Assembly (NCBI RefSeq): GCF_023278565.1
Contig: NC_064676.1
Span: forward strand, 7,502,001 to 7,566,000
Source of the DNA: Colletotrichum lupini
Taxonomy: Eukaryota; Ascomycota; Sordariomycetes; Glomerellales; Glomerellaceae
Direction of reading: 5' to 3'
Length of the DNA: 64,000 nucleotides
Position numbers and translations under genes: made by a program. Below are positions 11,761-23,570 of the stretch, one piece after another; the first letter of the stretch is position 1; each line of letters opens with the position of its first letter. The notes beneath the pieces are model-generated. The model was not told the DNA's origin and ran no database searches. It saw only the letters and a list, made by a program, of their open reading frames with translations.

Positions 11761-11970
11761 TGTTAATAGGTGTGCGACATAGGGAAGAAGCTTATAGAGG
11801 CTAACTACTATTAGGGTCTAAAAGAGGAATTACTAAAATCTACCCTTCTCTCGAGGTATACTACTAGCGCTCTATATATACCTAAGCTACTCTTTTATTA
11901 CTTAGTCCCCCTCTTTATACCCCCCTAAGCTATCCCTTAACTAACGAGGCCTAACTAGTAAGGCCTAATA
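11761..11970 (-). repeat. Gypsy G1 3' LTR (210 bp)
   Basis: On the plus strand it reads TGTTAATAGGTGTGCGACAT at the start and AAGGCCTAATA at the end. It matches 18910-19119, with differences mostly of C-to-T or G-to-A type. Confidence 0.87.
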
Positions 11971-13400
11971 GGGTACTCCCTCCCCTAGGCTTCGTCCTAA
12001 AGCCTACTTATAGTTCGCGTACGCTACGTTAATCCTTTACCTAGGAGGTCCTTAAATATATAATACGAGGGCGGGTATAAATAGCGCCCGTTAGCCCGAG
12101 TATAGACCCCTTACTCCGGATAATAGCCTTATAATTTTATACCCGGGTTACTCCTACTTATAGGCCGTCCTTACGACCGCTAGTACCTAGGTAGTCGTCG
12201 CCCTACTTTTATTCGCTAATATTAACCCCTTTCTAAGCTACTATAATTCCGAATTCCTTTTCTTTTTTTTTTTTATTTATAATTATCCTTTTTATATATA
12301 GTCTCTTACTTTTATTAGCGTCTACGCTACTCCCTTGTTACGTAAATATTATAGCTAACGAATATCTTTTAAATCCCTATTCTTATATACTCCCCGCGCC
12401 TAAGTAAGTCTTTTTTAAAGTCGTTCTATAGTTGCTACTAACTCGTTTTAATATAACTATAGCCCCTAATTATAGCGTCGCTATTATTAATAATAAAACG
12501 GTCGTTAGCGCTACGGGTACGCTTAGTAGCGGCCGCGGTAGTAATCTGCTTAAAAAGCCTAATATCCCCTTTACTTACCCTAACCTCGTACGTATATTAC
12601 TACTTATACGCTACTTATACTAACCGTTATAAACTCCTATTAAAAAGAAGAAAAAAGCGAACGCTAAGAAGATCGGGGTCGGCTAGGTACGCCCGCTCCC
12701 CTACCCTACTTATATTATATACAAGGCGCTCGATTTAAAAGCTAAGTATTATAATTAACTAAGTCGGTAATTTATAGCCCCTAGTTCGCTCCTTTATCTA
12801 ATACTTCTCTAGGATCTAGCGTACGTTATATTAAATATGCCGCGTAGAACTATTTTTATAAAAATATAATAAGCGCTTAGCGCTATCGCTACTCTGTCGC
12901 TTCTCCTAAGTATTATACTAATAGTATCTTAGGTCCCTAAGTCCGCGAAATTTATAGTACGAACCTTTTAGAATACCGCACTCGCCTCTAATAATAACGT
13001 CTATAATTCGGAGGTTTATTACTCCGTTATTACTCTATTATCGCTACTACTCGGGTCGCTAATATTACTCTATAACTCTAATAGACCTACTAAATTACTA
13101 TTAGTAATGCGCAAAGGGTGCTTAAGCGCGCTAATAAAAAGGCCCGCTCGACCCCCGTTATTAATAACGACGATAATAAAGTAGCTACGAGCTCCTCCCG
13201 CGCTACGTCTTCGTCCCGTAACGACGCTATAATCGCGCTACTTCGTATTATTTATAACAAAATACGCCGCTCTAATAATATTCTAGCTAATATATAGTCG
13301 CCCCGCCTACGCTCCGTATTCATAGCTAATTATTTATAAATTCGCTAATAGTAAAGAGATCATTTCTTCTATAACGACCCTTAGGATAATAGCTAGGGCG
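11971..13400. other. Gypsy G1 3' region between integrase and 3' LTR, coding status unclear
   Basis: About 1.4 kb lies between the end of recognisable integrase/C-terminal sequence and the 3' LTR. Both strands stay fairly open apart from TAA/TAG. A plus-strand (antisense) reading from about 12900 to 13470 has a protein-like composition (serine- and glycine-rich stretches), but a minus-strand reading is also possible. A T-rich run lies at 12259-12276. No family recognised. Confidence 0.35.
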
Positions 13401-16400
13401 GCCCTTCTATATATAAGGGTAGTCCCTCTACGGATAAGGGCGGTCCTTTTGCGCGTCGTAAGGATTAAAAAAACGGTTAGTAGTTAGCATATTTACGCTA
13501 CTTAGTTATAGCTATATAGCCCCCTTTTTTCGTCGTTAGTAACTAGTTCGCTACGTTATTAAGCTCCTTAGGAGCTAGGGCGCGCCGCCTAATTAAAACT
13601 CGTTCTTTATATATACTAATTAACGCTACGTTTTTAATATACCTAGCTAGCTCCTACGTATTTTCGTCGCTACTATATCCCTTCTACTAGATTAGGTATT
13701 ATCGCCTCCTCTTTAGCCCTCTATATTATATAATATTTTTTATTTTGTAAAGTAGCTCCCTATTTATATCCCCGATAAATAAGGGCTTCTAAGGGGCTTC
13801 CTCGCGGTATTAATACGGCTCGAGTAAGGATATATAGAATATATCGTATATTTTATACTACGTTAGTACGTTTAGTTAGTAAGCGACCCCCGCCGTTCTA
13901 ACTATTAATTTAACTTCGAATAGGCCCAGATACTTATTAGCTAACTTCTAGCTAGGACGCTACCTCTTAATGTTCTTTTTTAATAATAGTACTTAGTTAC
14001 CCACTTTATACGATATATCTATCCTAGCTTTATTAGCTTATTACTTATACGTCTCGCGTGCTTTTTATATAAGGGGTCGTAGAGCTTCTTAGTTAGCTCG
14101 TAGTCGGGCTGCACGCTCCTCGGCTAAGATATTCTATATACCGTCTCGAGTCCTCGTTAAGATCGATATAGGGCACGTAAGTAAGAACCCGAGTAGGGCC
14201 TTAGTAAGCGCTTTATAGATTGCTAAGTACTAGGCGTTATTATATATAAACTCGGCTAGGTAAAGACGCTATGCCTAATCTAATTAGTCCTAAGTATAAA
14301 AGTAGTAAAGGTACTACTCTAAGTATTAGTTCTACCGTTTTATTTAATCGTCCGTTTACGGGTAGAACGCGGTACTAAGACGCCTCTTTATTACTAAAAG
14401 GTAGTAAAGATAAGTCTAAAACTTATTTATAAATAACGACCCCCTATCGGAGACGATCCCTTTAGGTATTCTAAACTTAGTAAAGATCTTTACGAATAAG
14501 AGGTCTGTAAATCCCTGGGCTATAAGGGTCGTCCTCGTAATAATATAGACGCTATACTTTATAAATCGGTCTATTATAACGAGTACCGCGTCGCAGGGGC
14601 GCCTCCCGATTAGTATAGTTAATATGGGTAAGCCCGTAATAAAGTTTAGCGATATCTCTTACTATAGCCTAACTAGGGTAAGTAGGGGGCGTAGTAAGCT
14701 ATACGGCTTATAATAACGAGGCTTCGTCCGCTAGTATACTATATAAGTATTAATATAACTTTTTATATCCCTACTTATTCTATCTTAATAATAGTAGCGT
14801 TTTAGTAGCGCTATTGTCCGCTTTATACTATAATATCCCGCCGTGGGCGCATTATAATATACTTCAATAACCTCCCTCCTTAGCCCTTTATATAGTAGTA
14901 CATAAGCGCGGCCGCTATAATATAGTAGCCCTCTAGAATCGTATACCTAGCTCTATTATTACTTCTTCCTAGCTAAGCAAGGCCGTCGGTTCTTCTTAAT
15001 CTACTACCTATCCTTTATAAAAGCGTCTTCTTATTAAGCGGCCCGTAGTTAACCTATTATTAATAACCCCTCCTCGCCGAATACTATTTTAAGTACTCTT
15101 ATCGTATCGGAGTCCTATAGAACGAGTAGCTCGCGATTTATAATTCTAATAGTAAGCTTAAATAGCTCTCTAAGTACTACGCCGTAACTCTAATACTCTA
15201 AGCTTATAGCCCCGTTACGCCTCTCGAGGTACTCCTCAAAGTTCCCTCGAGCTAGAGCTCCTAACCTCTTTTATTTACTTCTCTATACTACTACTAGTTC
15301 TGTTTTTAGAATACTTATTATCCCTTTTATTTAAGAGCCGCTCCCGCGGCTCGTCCTCATATACCTTATTATTATAACTCTAAGGGGCTCCTATATATTT
15401 CTAACGTTATAAAGGTCTTCTCTTATCTTTAATAGTAGCTCCTCCGCTCCGTTATCGTTACTACTTTTACTATAGTTAGGTCTTCGTAATAGTCTATTCG
15501 CTAGGTTCTTTATACTTAGCTTAAACCTAATCTCGATATTAAACGCTATGAGTTCGTCTAGCTAGCGTAGCTATCTCTTATTTAATCTCTTTTTTATATC
15601 TAGGAACTATAAGTTAAAATAATTTATAAATACTACGACCTAATCTCGGCTATAAGCGAGGTAGTATCGCTAGTTCCTTAGTACGTTTATAATAGCTAGT
15701 AGCTCCGCGTCTCTTATACCGTAGCGGCTCTCCGTATCCGTTAATTTCCTTAACTTATAAGTAATTAGGTACTAATTACCCTTAAATAATTACGTAATTA
15801 CTAAGCTAATAGCTCGAGCCAAAGCGTCTATTTATAACCGTGTGGGTAGAGTAGGGTCGAAATATCGTAGTATTAGCACGTTAATAAATACTATTAATAG
15901 CTTTTTAAACGACTCTATAGCTAGTATTAGTAGCTTTAATTATCCCGGTTTTGCCTTTTTTAATAAGTCTATTAGAGGTGCCGTTATCTTAGCGTAGTTA
16001 CTAATAAATCTATAGTAGAACCCCGTAAATCTAAGGAACGTTTATATATCTTTAACGCTCCTTAGAAGTAGCTAATTTGCTATAGCTTCGGTACGCGCGG
16101 GTTCTATTTCTATACCTTCGTTAAATACAATATACCCTAGGAATCCTATATGTAATATATAGAACTCGTATTTACTGCCGTTTAGATATAAGTTCTATTA
16201 CTATAGTCTTTATAGTACGCTACGTACGTACTCTTTATACGCTACGTAGTCGTTACTATATATTAAGATATTATCTAAGTATACGATATAAATAGTATTA
16301 ACTAGGCCGCTCAGAACGTTATTAATATATGCCTAAAAAGTCGCGGGCGCGTTAGTTAGCCCGAAAAGTATAACTAGGTACTCGAACTACTTATATTTAG

Positions 16401-18700
16401 TACGAAAAGCCGTCTTTTACTTATCGCTCTCGGCTATATATATATAGTAATACGCGTTCTTAAGGTCTAGCTTCGTAAAAATAGAGGTATTAGATAGTCT
16501 ATTTAGTATCTCTTTAATTAGCGGTAGCGGCGTTCTATCTTTTTATATAATCTTATTAATCGCTCTATAGTTAACGTAAAGTCGTAGCTCTCCTCTTTTC
16601 TTAGGTATAAAGAGGATAGGTGCTCTTACTAAGCTTATAGAGGGGCGTATCTAGCCCCTAGCCTCTATTTTTATTAAATAGTTGCGTAGGATCTCGAGCT
16701 TATAGTTTAATAGCGGGTAGATAGGTCCTTAGGGAATAGGCGCCGCGTCGTTTAGCTTAATATAATAGTCGTATAGTGCTCTATTTAGTAGCGAGATAGC
16801 TTTCTTTTTTAAAAATAAGTTATTAAAGTCTTAGTAACGCAGCTTCTAGTCCTCGGCTACGCTCGCTAGTATTACGTCGCTATTTATAGCTAGGTTAATT
16901 ACGATATGCGTAAGTATTACTAAAACTAAGTCGTCTAGTAGCCCCTTTTTTAGGGCGTCTAAGCGGATATATCGTTCGTAAATTAGATACCGCTACTTCT
17001 TTTACTTCTAACTAATTAGTAGGTCGATATCCTCTAGCTAGGGGAAACTAAGGATAAGCGTAGGTACTATAATATCGGCTATTACGAAGCGATATAGCTA
17101 TGTCTCCGTTACGTAGTTATTATTAGTAATTCGAAGCCGTAAGTAGTAGCTTCCTAGCGTCTCTATCTATTTACCCTCGACGTTTACTAGTTACGGTAAT
17201 AAGTAAATTCGTAGATTAGCGTTAAAGCTATTAAGTAGCCCGATACTAACTACGTTCCCTTTTACTCCCGAATTAATAAGGGCGCTTAGCTTCTTTTATA
17301 CGTAGTTTAGGTATATATAAGTCGGGACGTCTAAGCGCCGCCCTTATTAATTACTAGCTACTCTCCTTATTGGGATAGTATTCGAGCTCGTTATTAGTCC
17401 GCGCTACTTAGCTAGGGCGAGGTCTAATTAATAACTAGCGGCCTTATGCCCCTTTTAGTTATATTTACGGTATATAACGCTCGGGTAGCTATTAGTAAGG
17501 TACTTAGTTTTACTATAGTTATAATATTACTAATACTATTCCTACGGTCGCGGGTAATCCTTTACGATATAGCTAGTCTCCTTATAATTATAATACGTAG
17601 TATCCTTACTAAGCGAGTTATGGCGTGTTCTTTACGTATTTAACTTATTAGCGCCCCGGTATCTTCCCGCTAGCTCGTTCGAGTTTAAATTAGAATATCG
17701 CTTAAAGGATATTCGTAAGCTCCCTATTAATAGCGAGGATTATTTAATATATCTTACTAGTAATATTAGCTATAAGCGAGTCCGCAGAAGTTCTATTTAT
17801 AATACTATTACAAGGCGTAGTTCGGGCTATAGCTTACTTATTAATATAGAGATCCTCTATTTCTCTATTAGGACATATTCTAATTCTATCTTGAGCTTAT
17901 TAATACGGCTAACGAACTCGTCGACTTTCTCTTTTTAGCCTTACGAGGCGCTATCTAGTTATATACTCGCTACTATTCCTTAGCTAGCGGGATCGGATAA
18001 GTTATTTTATAAAAAGGTCTCTAGTTCCTCTTATATAACTTAGTTTATTATAAAACCGGGGGTCCTTTAGTAATTAAAAATATAATATATTTAAGAGGTT
18101 TTTACGCCGCCGCTTAGGTAGCTAACTATATATACTACTTTATCGCGGTCTATTCTTATCTATTAAGCCTATAGGTCGAAGCGATAGTAATAGTCGAAGA
18201 GGAAACTTTATAAATCTTATACCGATTTACTAATATATAATAAGTTAGAGAGGGATAGCGGTCTAAACGTAAACGTTCCGCTTACGGCGCTTATTTAAAT
18301 TAGGAGGGAGTTAATAAATAAGGGCTTAAGTAGCACGAACTTGTTACTTTATCGTCGCTCGAGCGGCGCTTTAAGTATAGCTTTACTTATCGAACTATCC
18401 TTAGTCCGGGGGTTTACGTTTCCGTTTATGTCGAAACTAACGTTTAAGGCCGCTATAGCTAAGACCGTAGCCCTTAGTACGGGGGCCGGGCTATTTAAAG
18501 AGCTCTATAAGCGTTCTAAATCTACTCGTCTTTTATATAGGCGCTTTTTGTACGTTATAATAAGGATTTCTTCTTCTAATTATCGTTCTTATTCTTATAG
18601 TTCTACTAGCCTATCGCTTATCGTTCAGTTTAGGTATTAGTGAGTAAGGGTAAGAAGTTTACTATTTTATTCGAAATTTGTTAATACTCCTAGCGATGCG
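13400..18700 (-). pseudogene. Gypsy G1 gag-pol, RIP-degenerate
   Basis: The minus-strand frame contains the reverse transcriptase motif YLDxILIYSND near 16230 and RNase H/integrase stretches parallel to those in G2. TAA/TAG codons replace glutamine and tryptophan codons throughout. ATG codons in the plus orientation inside this span (for example at 17446, 18341 and 18678) are chance shadows. Confidence 0.75.
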
Positions 18701-18909
18701 GTCCTTTTACGTCGCTACTACGTTAATAATCCTACCGCGCTTTATTCTTATATCGTTTATTAGGGAGGAGGCGACTCTAGGGGGTCCGATAGAAAAGAGT
18801 TATCTTTTTTTTATTATTATAGCGCCGACTGCGCTCTCTTACTATATCTTATTCTTATTAGTATTTTAAGCTTCCGGCCTAGTCCCCTTCGTAAGTAGAG
18901 ATTTTAGAC

Positions 18910-19119
18910 TATTAATAAGTATACGATATAGAGAAGAAGCTCATAAAGGCTAACTACTATTAGGGTCTAAAAGAGGAATTACTAAAATCTGCCCTTCCCT
19001 CGAGGTATACTACTAGCGCTCTATATATGCCTAAGCTGCTCCTTTATTACTTAGTCCCCCTCTTTATACCCCCCTAAGCTATCCCTTAACTAACGAGGCC
19101 TAACCGGCGAGGCCTAACA
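18910..19119 (-). repeat. Gypsy G1 5' LTR (210 bp)
   Basis: On the coding (minus) strand it begins TGTTAGGCCTCGCCGG and ends TTAATA, opposite the paired copy at 11761-11970. CCGAG follows at 19120-19124, completing the target duplication. Confidence 0.87.
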
Positions 19120-19124
19120 CCGAG

Positions 19125-20060
19125 GGACTTAAAAAGAAGTACGAGATAAAAGACTAGGGGCTAGTCTCGTAATATCTTAAGATAAGGGTCGTTCGTAATT
19201 AACTAAATAAAAAGATCTACCTAGCTTACGATTAGTATCTCGAGAGGGTAGCTAAGAAGTTCGATCTTATTAACTCTACCGCTCTTACGACCCCGTTACT
19301 AACGGTCCTAATTAAAAAGAACCTAGGGATTATATCCTCGAGCAAGACTAAGTCTTTCTAAAAGAAGGTCGGATCGATATTATATATAGCGATTATAATT
19401 CGGCCTAACGTCGCTTTTATATACGCTCTGCTCTCTCAGTTCCTAACGAACCCGTCCCGTTAGTATTATTTTATTATAAATTAGGTTATATAATATCTTT
19501 TTTATATACGATACTTAGTAATATACTTCGGGATCTCGGGGGGTAGCTAAGTATTACTAATCGTAAGCGACGCTTCGTTTATAAACGATAAAGAGACCTA
19601 AAGATCCTCGTAAGGTTTTATAATCTCCTTTTTTAGTAGCCTCGTTTAGTAAAAAGTAGCTCGTTAGAACATAGTAACTACGTCGACTACGGAGGCCGAA
19701 CTACTAAGCTTAGAATACATAGCTAAGGAGACACTCGCTTTTAAACGCCTTTTTAAAAATATCTCGCTCGAGCTCGGCGACGTATAGAAAGTATATTACG
19801 ATAATCGTTAGATAATTAGATTTATAATAAAAAAAGGGGAACGTATCTTAACTCGCCTATACTACGTCGATATTTAGAATATATAGCTATAATAAGAGCA
19901 CTCGAGAGGCTTATTCTAAGTAGTCTATATACTAACGAATAAAATACTAGCCGACGGTCTTATAAAGAACCTTTTTAGAGCGAGGTTCGAGCACTTCGTA
20001 TCGCTCCTAAATATAAGAGATATATAAAAAATAATTATACTAAACGAGGGGACGTTTAGA
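19125..20060 (+). pseudogene. Copia B reverse transcriptase end and RNase H, RIP-degenerate
   Basis: This continues the frame cut at 11760. Readable pieces include LKKKYEIKD, a TTSTTEAE-type RNase H motif near 19680, and the KILADGLIKNL motif near 19940 that marks the end of copia RNase H. Glutamine codons are again TAG/TAA. Confidence 0.8.
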
Positions 20061-21853
20061 AAGTAGCAAAACGGCCCGGGGGGCCCGGTTCTTAATTAAA
20101 AAACGTAGCCCATAGCTAGGGAGTATAAAGTCGCTCTAGTAACCCCGTCGGGTTACTTAAAAAGAGGCTATTTACCTAAGAGGGTAAGCGCGTATTTATT
20201 TAAAAAAGACTTTAACGCGGGCTATATGCCCAGAGGGATATATAAACCGATAAGAGTATCGATTCTAATTCGAATACCGTTTACTTTCGTAAGCGAAGTA
20301 GCCGATACTATTACGTCTTTAATAAGTTCTTTTAACGACGCCTTTAGTATAGAGAGAGCGCCTATAGACGCCTCTCTTACTAGGGCCTCGTCTATACGAA
20401 CCCCCTTACCCTTTCCCTTACTTAAAAAACCGTCGTACTTAAGGGCCTTACGTAACGCTACCGTTACGCGAGTTAGGGTCTATATATCGGATTATAAGTA
20501 ATAAATAGAACGAGGACGGCTCAGAACCTACTTTATAGGGTATAGGCGGTTTTATACTAATAGCCACGGCTACCGCTAACTTTTTTATTACCTCCTATTT
20601 AAGGTATAAGAACTTTATACTTAGGAACCGTATATACCCCTTAGAAATAGGGGCATAACCCGACTTTTTATAAGTTTAGTAGCGTTAGTATTTATTACTA
20701 GCACGCGAACCTAGGAGGTACGTACCGTCCGAACGGCTACTAAGGGCGCTCTTAATATACTTAAAGTATTCGTAACCGAATAGGGGAGGTAGAAGTACTA
20801 GCTCGTATTAAACCTTAGTACTAGGGATAGTACCGGGAGGGTCCGCTACTAAGAATTAGTTTTATAAACGACGATAGTTAAAAAAGTATTATATATATAG
20901 TTAACTACTCTATGCCCTTTAAGAGGAGGCGAGAGAGAGGGCTATAAACCTACTTTACCTCTCTAATCCTCCTAAAGAAAGTCTTTTTCTTTTTCTCCTC
21001 TTTATTTAAAAAGAGGCGAGAGAGGGGGCTATAAACCCTCCTCGCTTACGCCGTCCTCTTAAGAAACGAGGACGTCTTTTTAACTTTTAAAAGGGAGCGA
21101 GGGAGGGGGCTATAAACCCTCCTTACCTCTATTACCCTCCTAAGTAACTCGTTCGGCTATAAGGCCGCCGCTTATTAAATAAAATAGTTAGATTAATATT
21201 AAATAAATAAAGGCCGTATTACGACTAAAATAGGGGACGAGGGAATATTACTTACCCGTCTCGGGCTTATAGGGGGGGCTAGGGGAGCCGCCGCTCTTTT
21301 CTAAGGCCGTAGCTTTAAGCTTATACTTCTTAGCCTCCCGTATTACGGTAGTACGAGCGCAGTTTTTAGCTAATCGTTTTAGTAATATCTAAATAAAAAC
21401 GATACCGTTAATAAAAATCCTTTCTTAACGATACGTACGTATAAGAACGCGGGTACGGAAGTAAAAAGTAAGGGTATATACGTACGGTAGTAATATAAGT
21501 ATAAGTTAAAAAGGGAAAGAAAGTTAGCACCGTGGGTAGCGGCAAGAAATTTATATATTTACTACCCTTAACTTATAAGTCGATTATTTAGCTAATAAGA
21601 GGCCGTCCCTCGGTCGTACTTTCTGTTAATAGTATAGCCTTAAGATTACTTATAGTAACGAATACGGAGGTTAATCTACGGCCGATTTACCCCTCGCCCA
21701 TAACTCTATGCGCAGACCGATTTACTTTATAATTCCTTTTATAAATAGATTCCTATATATTAGTATTTAGCTTTCCGCTTTTAGCGGACCTTTTTATAAC
21801 GATACGGGTAGTTAGGCGCGCTTTTTCTAAACGTATATTTATCTAGGGGGGTG
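20061..21853. other. Extra 1.8-kb 3' region of copia B with a possible antisense ORF
   Basis: After the RNase H end no sense-strand homology is recognisable. The minus strand from about 20520 to 20080 reads as a protein-like frame with few interruptions, all TAA/TAG; pieces are RVTVALRKALKYDGFLSKG and RIDEALVREASIGALSILK. The plus strand is also open at 20226-20501, so the strand is not settled. A short triplicated motif lies at 20921-21125 (separate entry), and G-rich TAGGGGGG (polypurine-tract position) precedes the 3' LTR. Confidence 0.4.
20921..21125 (+). repeat. Three diverged tandem repeats with GGGCTATAAACC core
   Basis: Three units at about 20921-20955, 21008-21045 and 21091-21125, roughly 84 bp apart, share a purine run (GAGGCGAGAGAGGGGG-like) followed by GGGCTATAAACC and a pyrimidine run. 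The purine and pyrimidine arms could pair as hairpins with TATAAA in the loop region. Function unknown. Confidence 0.6.
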
Positions 21854-22035
21854 TATCGTAATAGCTTTAACTATCTATAGCCTTACCGTACGTTACGTAA
21901 CCTCGGTTATATAATTACCGAGGCCTACTTCGCTCGTACCCTCTATATTAGAGCGAGCTTTGTACCTATTTCCTATTTCTAATAGATAACCGTTCTCTTT
22001 ATATACGTCGATACCCCTATAGTAACTCTATAACA
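21854..22035 (+). repeat. Copia B 3' LTR (182 bp)
   Basis: The repeat begins TATCGTAATAGC and ends CTCTATAACA. It is preceded by a G-rich tract and followed by the AAGAC duplication and the continuation of A1. Confidence 0.85.
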
Positions 22036-22040
22036 AAGAC

Positions 22041-22714
22041 TATACTAGAGATTTAGGCACCCGTCGGTTACGAGGCTATATAACCTCTTAAAATAATTAA
22101 GTAATAATAATATTAAAATAGGGGCGCTAGAGTAGTTAACGAAAGTATATTATTAATACTAAATAAATACGCAGAGCCCACGCAGATTTAAGTTTAAATT
22201 ACGTAATAAGCTTAACTTTAACTAGGAAATAGTTATTAATATTTTCTATTTAAATAGTCGGCTAGTACTATATATAATCGACGTAGCTATATCTTTTTAA
22301 GTAGGGCAATTCCTCTAGGATCTATAAGTAAAGATAGTATAGGTAGCCCTGTGAAAAAGCTAGATTAATATATACTAAGGACTGCTAGATAGTATTAGAA
22401 CCGACGTTAGTATTAGCTTTAAGTCGGTAGAATTTAGGGATAATACGACGGCCTACGGTATATAACTAAAAGTCGTACCTATTAAAGCGCACTATAGTAT
22501 TAGAAAAGTAAAAAGGGTATACTAATAGTTAAAAAGGGCGTTTAGAATTATTAAAAAGGAAAATCCGGATTCTACTAATAACGAATACCTCTAGATAGTA
22601 CTTAAATACTATAATAATACTATAGGGCCTAACGGACTTATACTAACGCTATTAGTATTTAGAGTATATTTAAGAACGACCTTAGCCTTGCTACTGTCGC
22701 TAGGCATAAGCTAA
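22041..22714 (+). pseudogene. Copia A1 integrase continuation, RIP-degenerate
   Basis: This resumes the A1 frame after copia B. Readable pieces include HPSVTRLYNLL, then FYLNSRLVLYIIDVA and NNTIGPNGLI, matching A2 at 26460-27130. The segment ends at TAAGCTAA, where the A2 5' LTR begins. Confidence 0.75.
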
Positions 22715-22919
22715 TGTCGGATTAGAAGTCTAATTCGACCGCGGTATATAGCCGACTGCGCAGGGGCTAATTAGGGGCCCTATTTACGATTATCGTAGCT
22801 AGCCTAACTTATAGTTAGAACCTCCTTTTTATACTTATTACGTAGATATTTATATAATTTAATTAATCTCTTCGTTAACTACGGTTCGAACTAACTACCC
22901 TATAATAGGGATACTAATA
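22715..22919 (+). repeat. Copia A2 5' LTR (internal LTR of the stack)
   Basis: It begins TGTCGGATTAGAAGTC and ends GATACTAATA. It differs from the outer LTRs mainly by C-to-T changes and by a 3-nt insertion near ACTTATTACG. Confidence 0.88.
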
Positions 22920-23240
22920 TTAATTAGTAATTAAACTTTATTATCGTAGATTAGTAAGATATCTTATTATATAAAAGAGACGACCTCTTAATACCGCACA
23001 GGATAAGAGATTCGTACTAATTAACCTTATAGAAGTAGATAAAAAAGGAGGCGATTCTCGAATACTATACGGAATCGAGTAATTATAGCCCTTTACTACC
23101 TATAAGAGGTCGACGTTTACTACGTTAAACTACGTTAATTAATAGAACTACTTAAGTAACTAGCCTTTTACCGTCGCCCCGAGTAGCTTTTTTATTAAAC
23201 GATTTTTCCACGGCCGGCCTGCGATTAGAAATTAATTAGT

Positions 23241-23570
23241 TAAATTAATAAAAGTATAGTATAAAAGAGCACCGCGCGATTAAAAAAGGGGATTTCTAAA
23301 CGTAAATATTCTTACTTAGCGGCAAAGGTAACCCTATAGGAGTTATTAAGCTAAGAGATTTATAGTATATAAAAAAGTCTATTACTACGAGGATTTTATA
23401 AGTATAACTTTAAGCCCGCGATCTAAACGACCTCTTTATAGCTCTTTTAACTACCCCCCGGGTATTATTTAAGAATATAGTATAGGGGACGGTTTAACGA
23501 GGGAGGAGGGGATTTAGAGGTCCTAACGGTATTGAGCTAAGAGTATTACGGATCTCGGAAATTAACTAAG
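23241..23570. other. 330-bp extra block in leader of copia A2, unlike the A1 block
   Basis: It sits at the same leader position as 3841-4170 in A1. It is bounded by near-repeats GAAATTAATTAG (23228-23239) and GAAATTAACTAAG (23558-23570). Copia A3 has only one copy of that motif and no block. No recognised coding or element ends. Confidence 0.65.

Larger units (their letters stand above)
11761..19119 (-). mobile_element. Ty3/gypsy element G1 (7.36 kb, minus strand), inserted in the copia B reverse transcriptase
   Basis: Both 210-bp LTRs are present (11761-11970 and 18910-19119), flanked by CCGAG target duplications at 11756-11760 and 19120-19124. Coding runs leftward. A second copy of the same family lies on the plus strand at 58957-64000 and allows domains to be located: gag about 18700-17560, zinc knuckle about 17540-17480, protease about 17340-16980, reverse transcriptase about 16700-16080, RNase H about 15890-15500, integrase about 14950-14100. 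Confidence 0.87.
7058..22035 (+). mobile_element. Copia element B, inserted in A1 and interrupted by gypsy G1
   Basis: The ends are the 182-bp LTRs 7058-7239 and 21854-22035, flanked by AAGAC duplications (7053-7057 and 22036-22040). The 5' terminal TG is now TA, as RIP predicts. The internal region runs on the plus strand: gag (about 7330-8700), integrase (about 9000-10300), reverse transcriptase (about 11330-11760, interrupted by G1), RNase H (19125-20060), then an unusual 1.8 kb before the 3' LTR. Without G1 the element is about 7.6 kb, long for a fungal copia element. Confidence 0.85.
3318..22714 (+). mobile_element. Copia element A1, 5' LTR and most of body, interrupted by copia B and lacking its own 3' end
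   Basis: Segments 3318-7057 and 22041-22714 (about 4.4 kb together) match the first two thirds of copia A2. The break at 7057/22041 is the insertion of copia B, with the target duplication AAGAC at 7053-7057 and 22036-22040. A1 stops at 22714, in the spacer after the integrase, where the 5' LTR of A2 begins. The reverse transcriptase and RNase H part of A1 is absent. Domain order before the break is zinc knuckle, protease, integrase, as in Ty1/copia elements. Confidence 0.85.

Noticed and set aside
12432..12623. 63-codon plus-strand ORF, and similar ones at 17446, 18341, 18678, 20226 and 34196
   Set aside because: All lie inside RIP-mutated retrotransposons, mostly antisense to pol. Open frames are common there because TGA is nearly absent. 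No family match seen.
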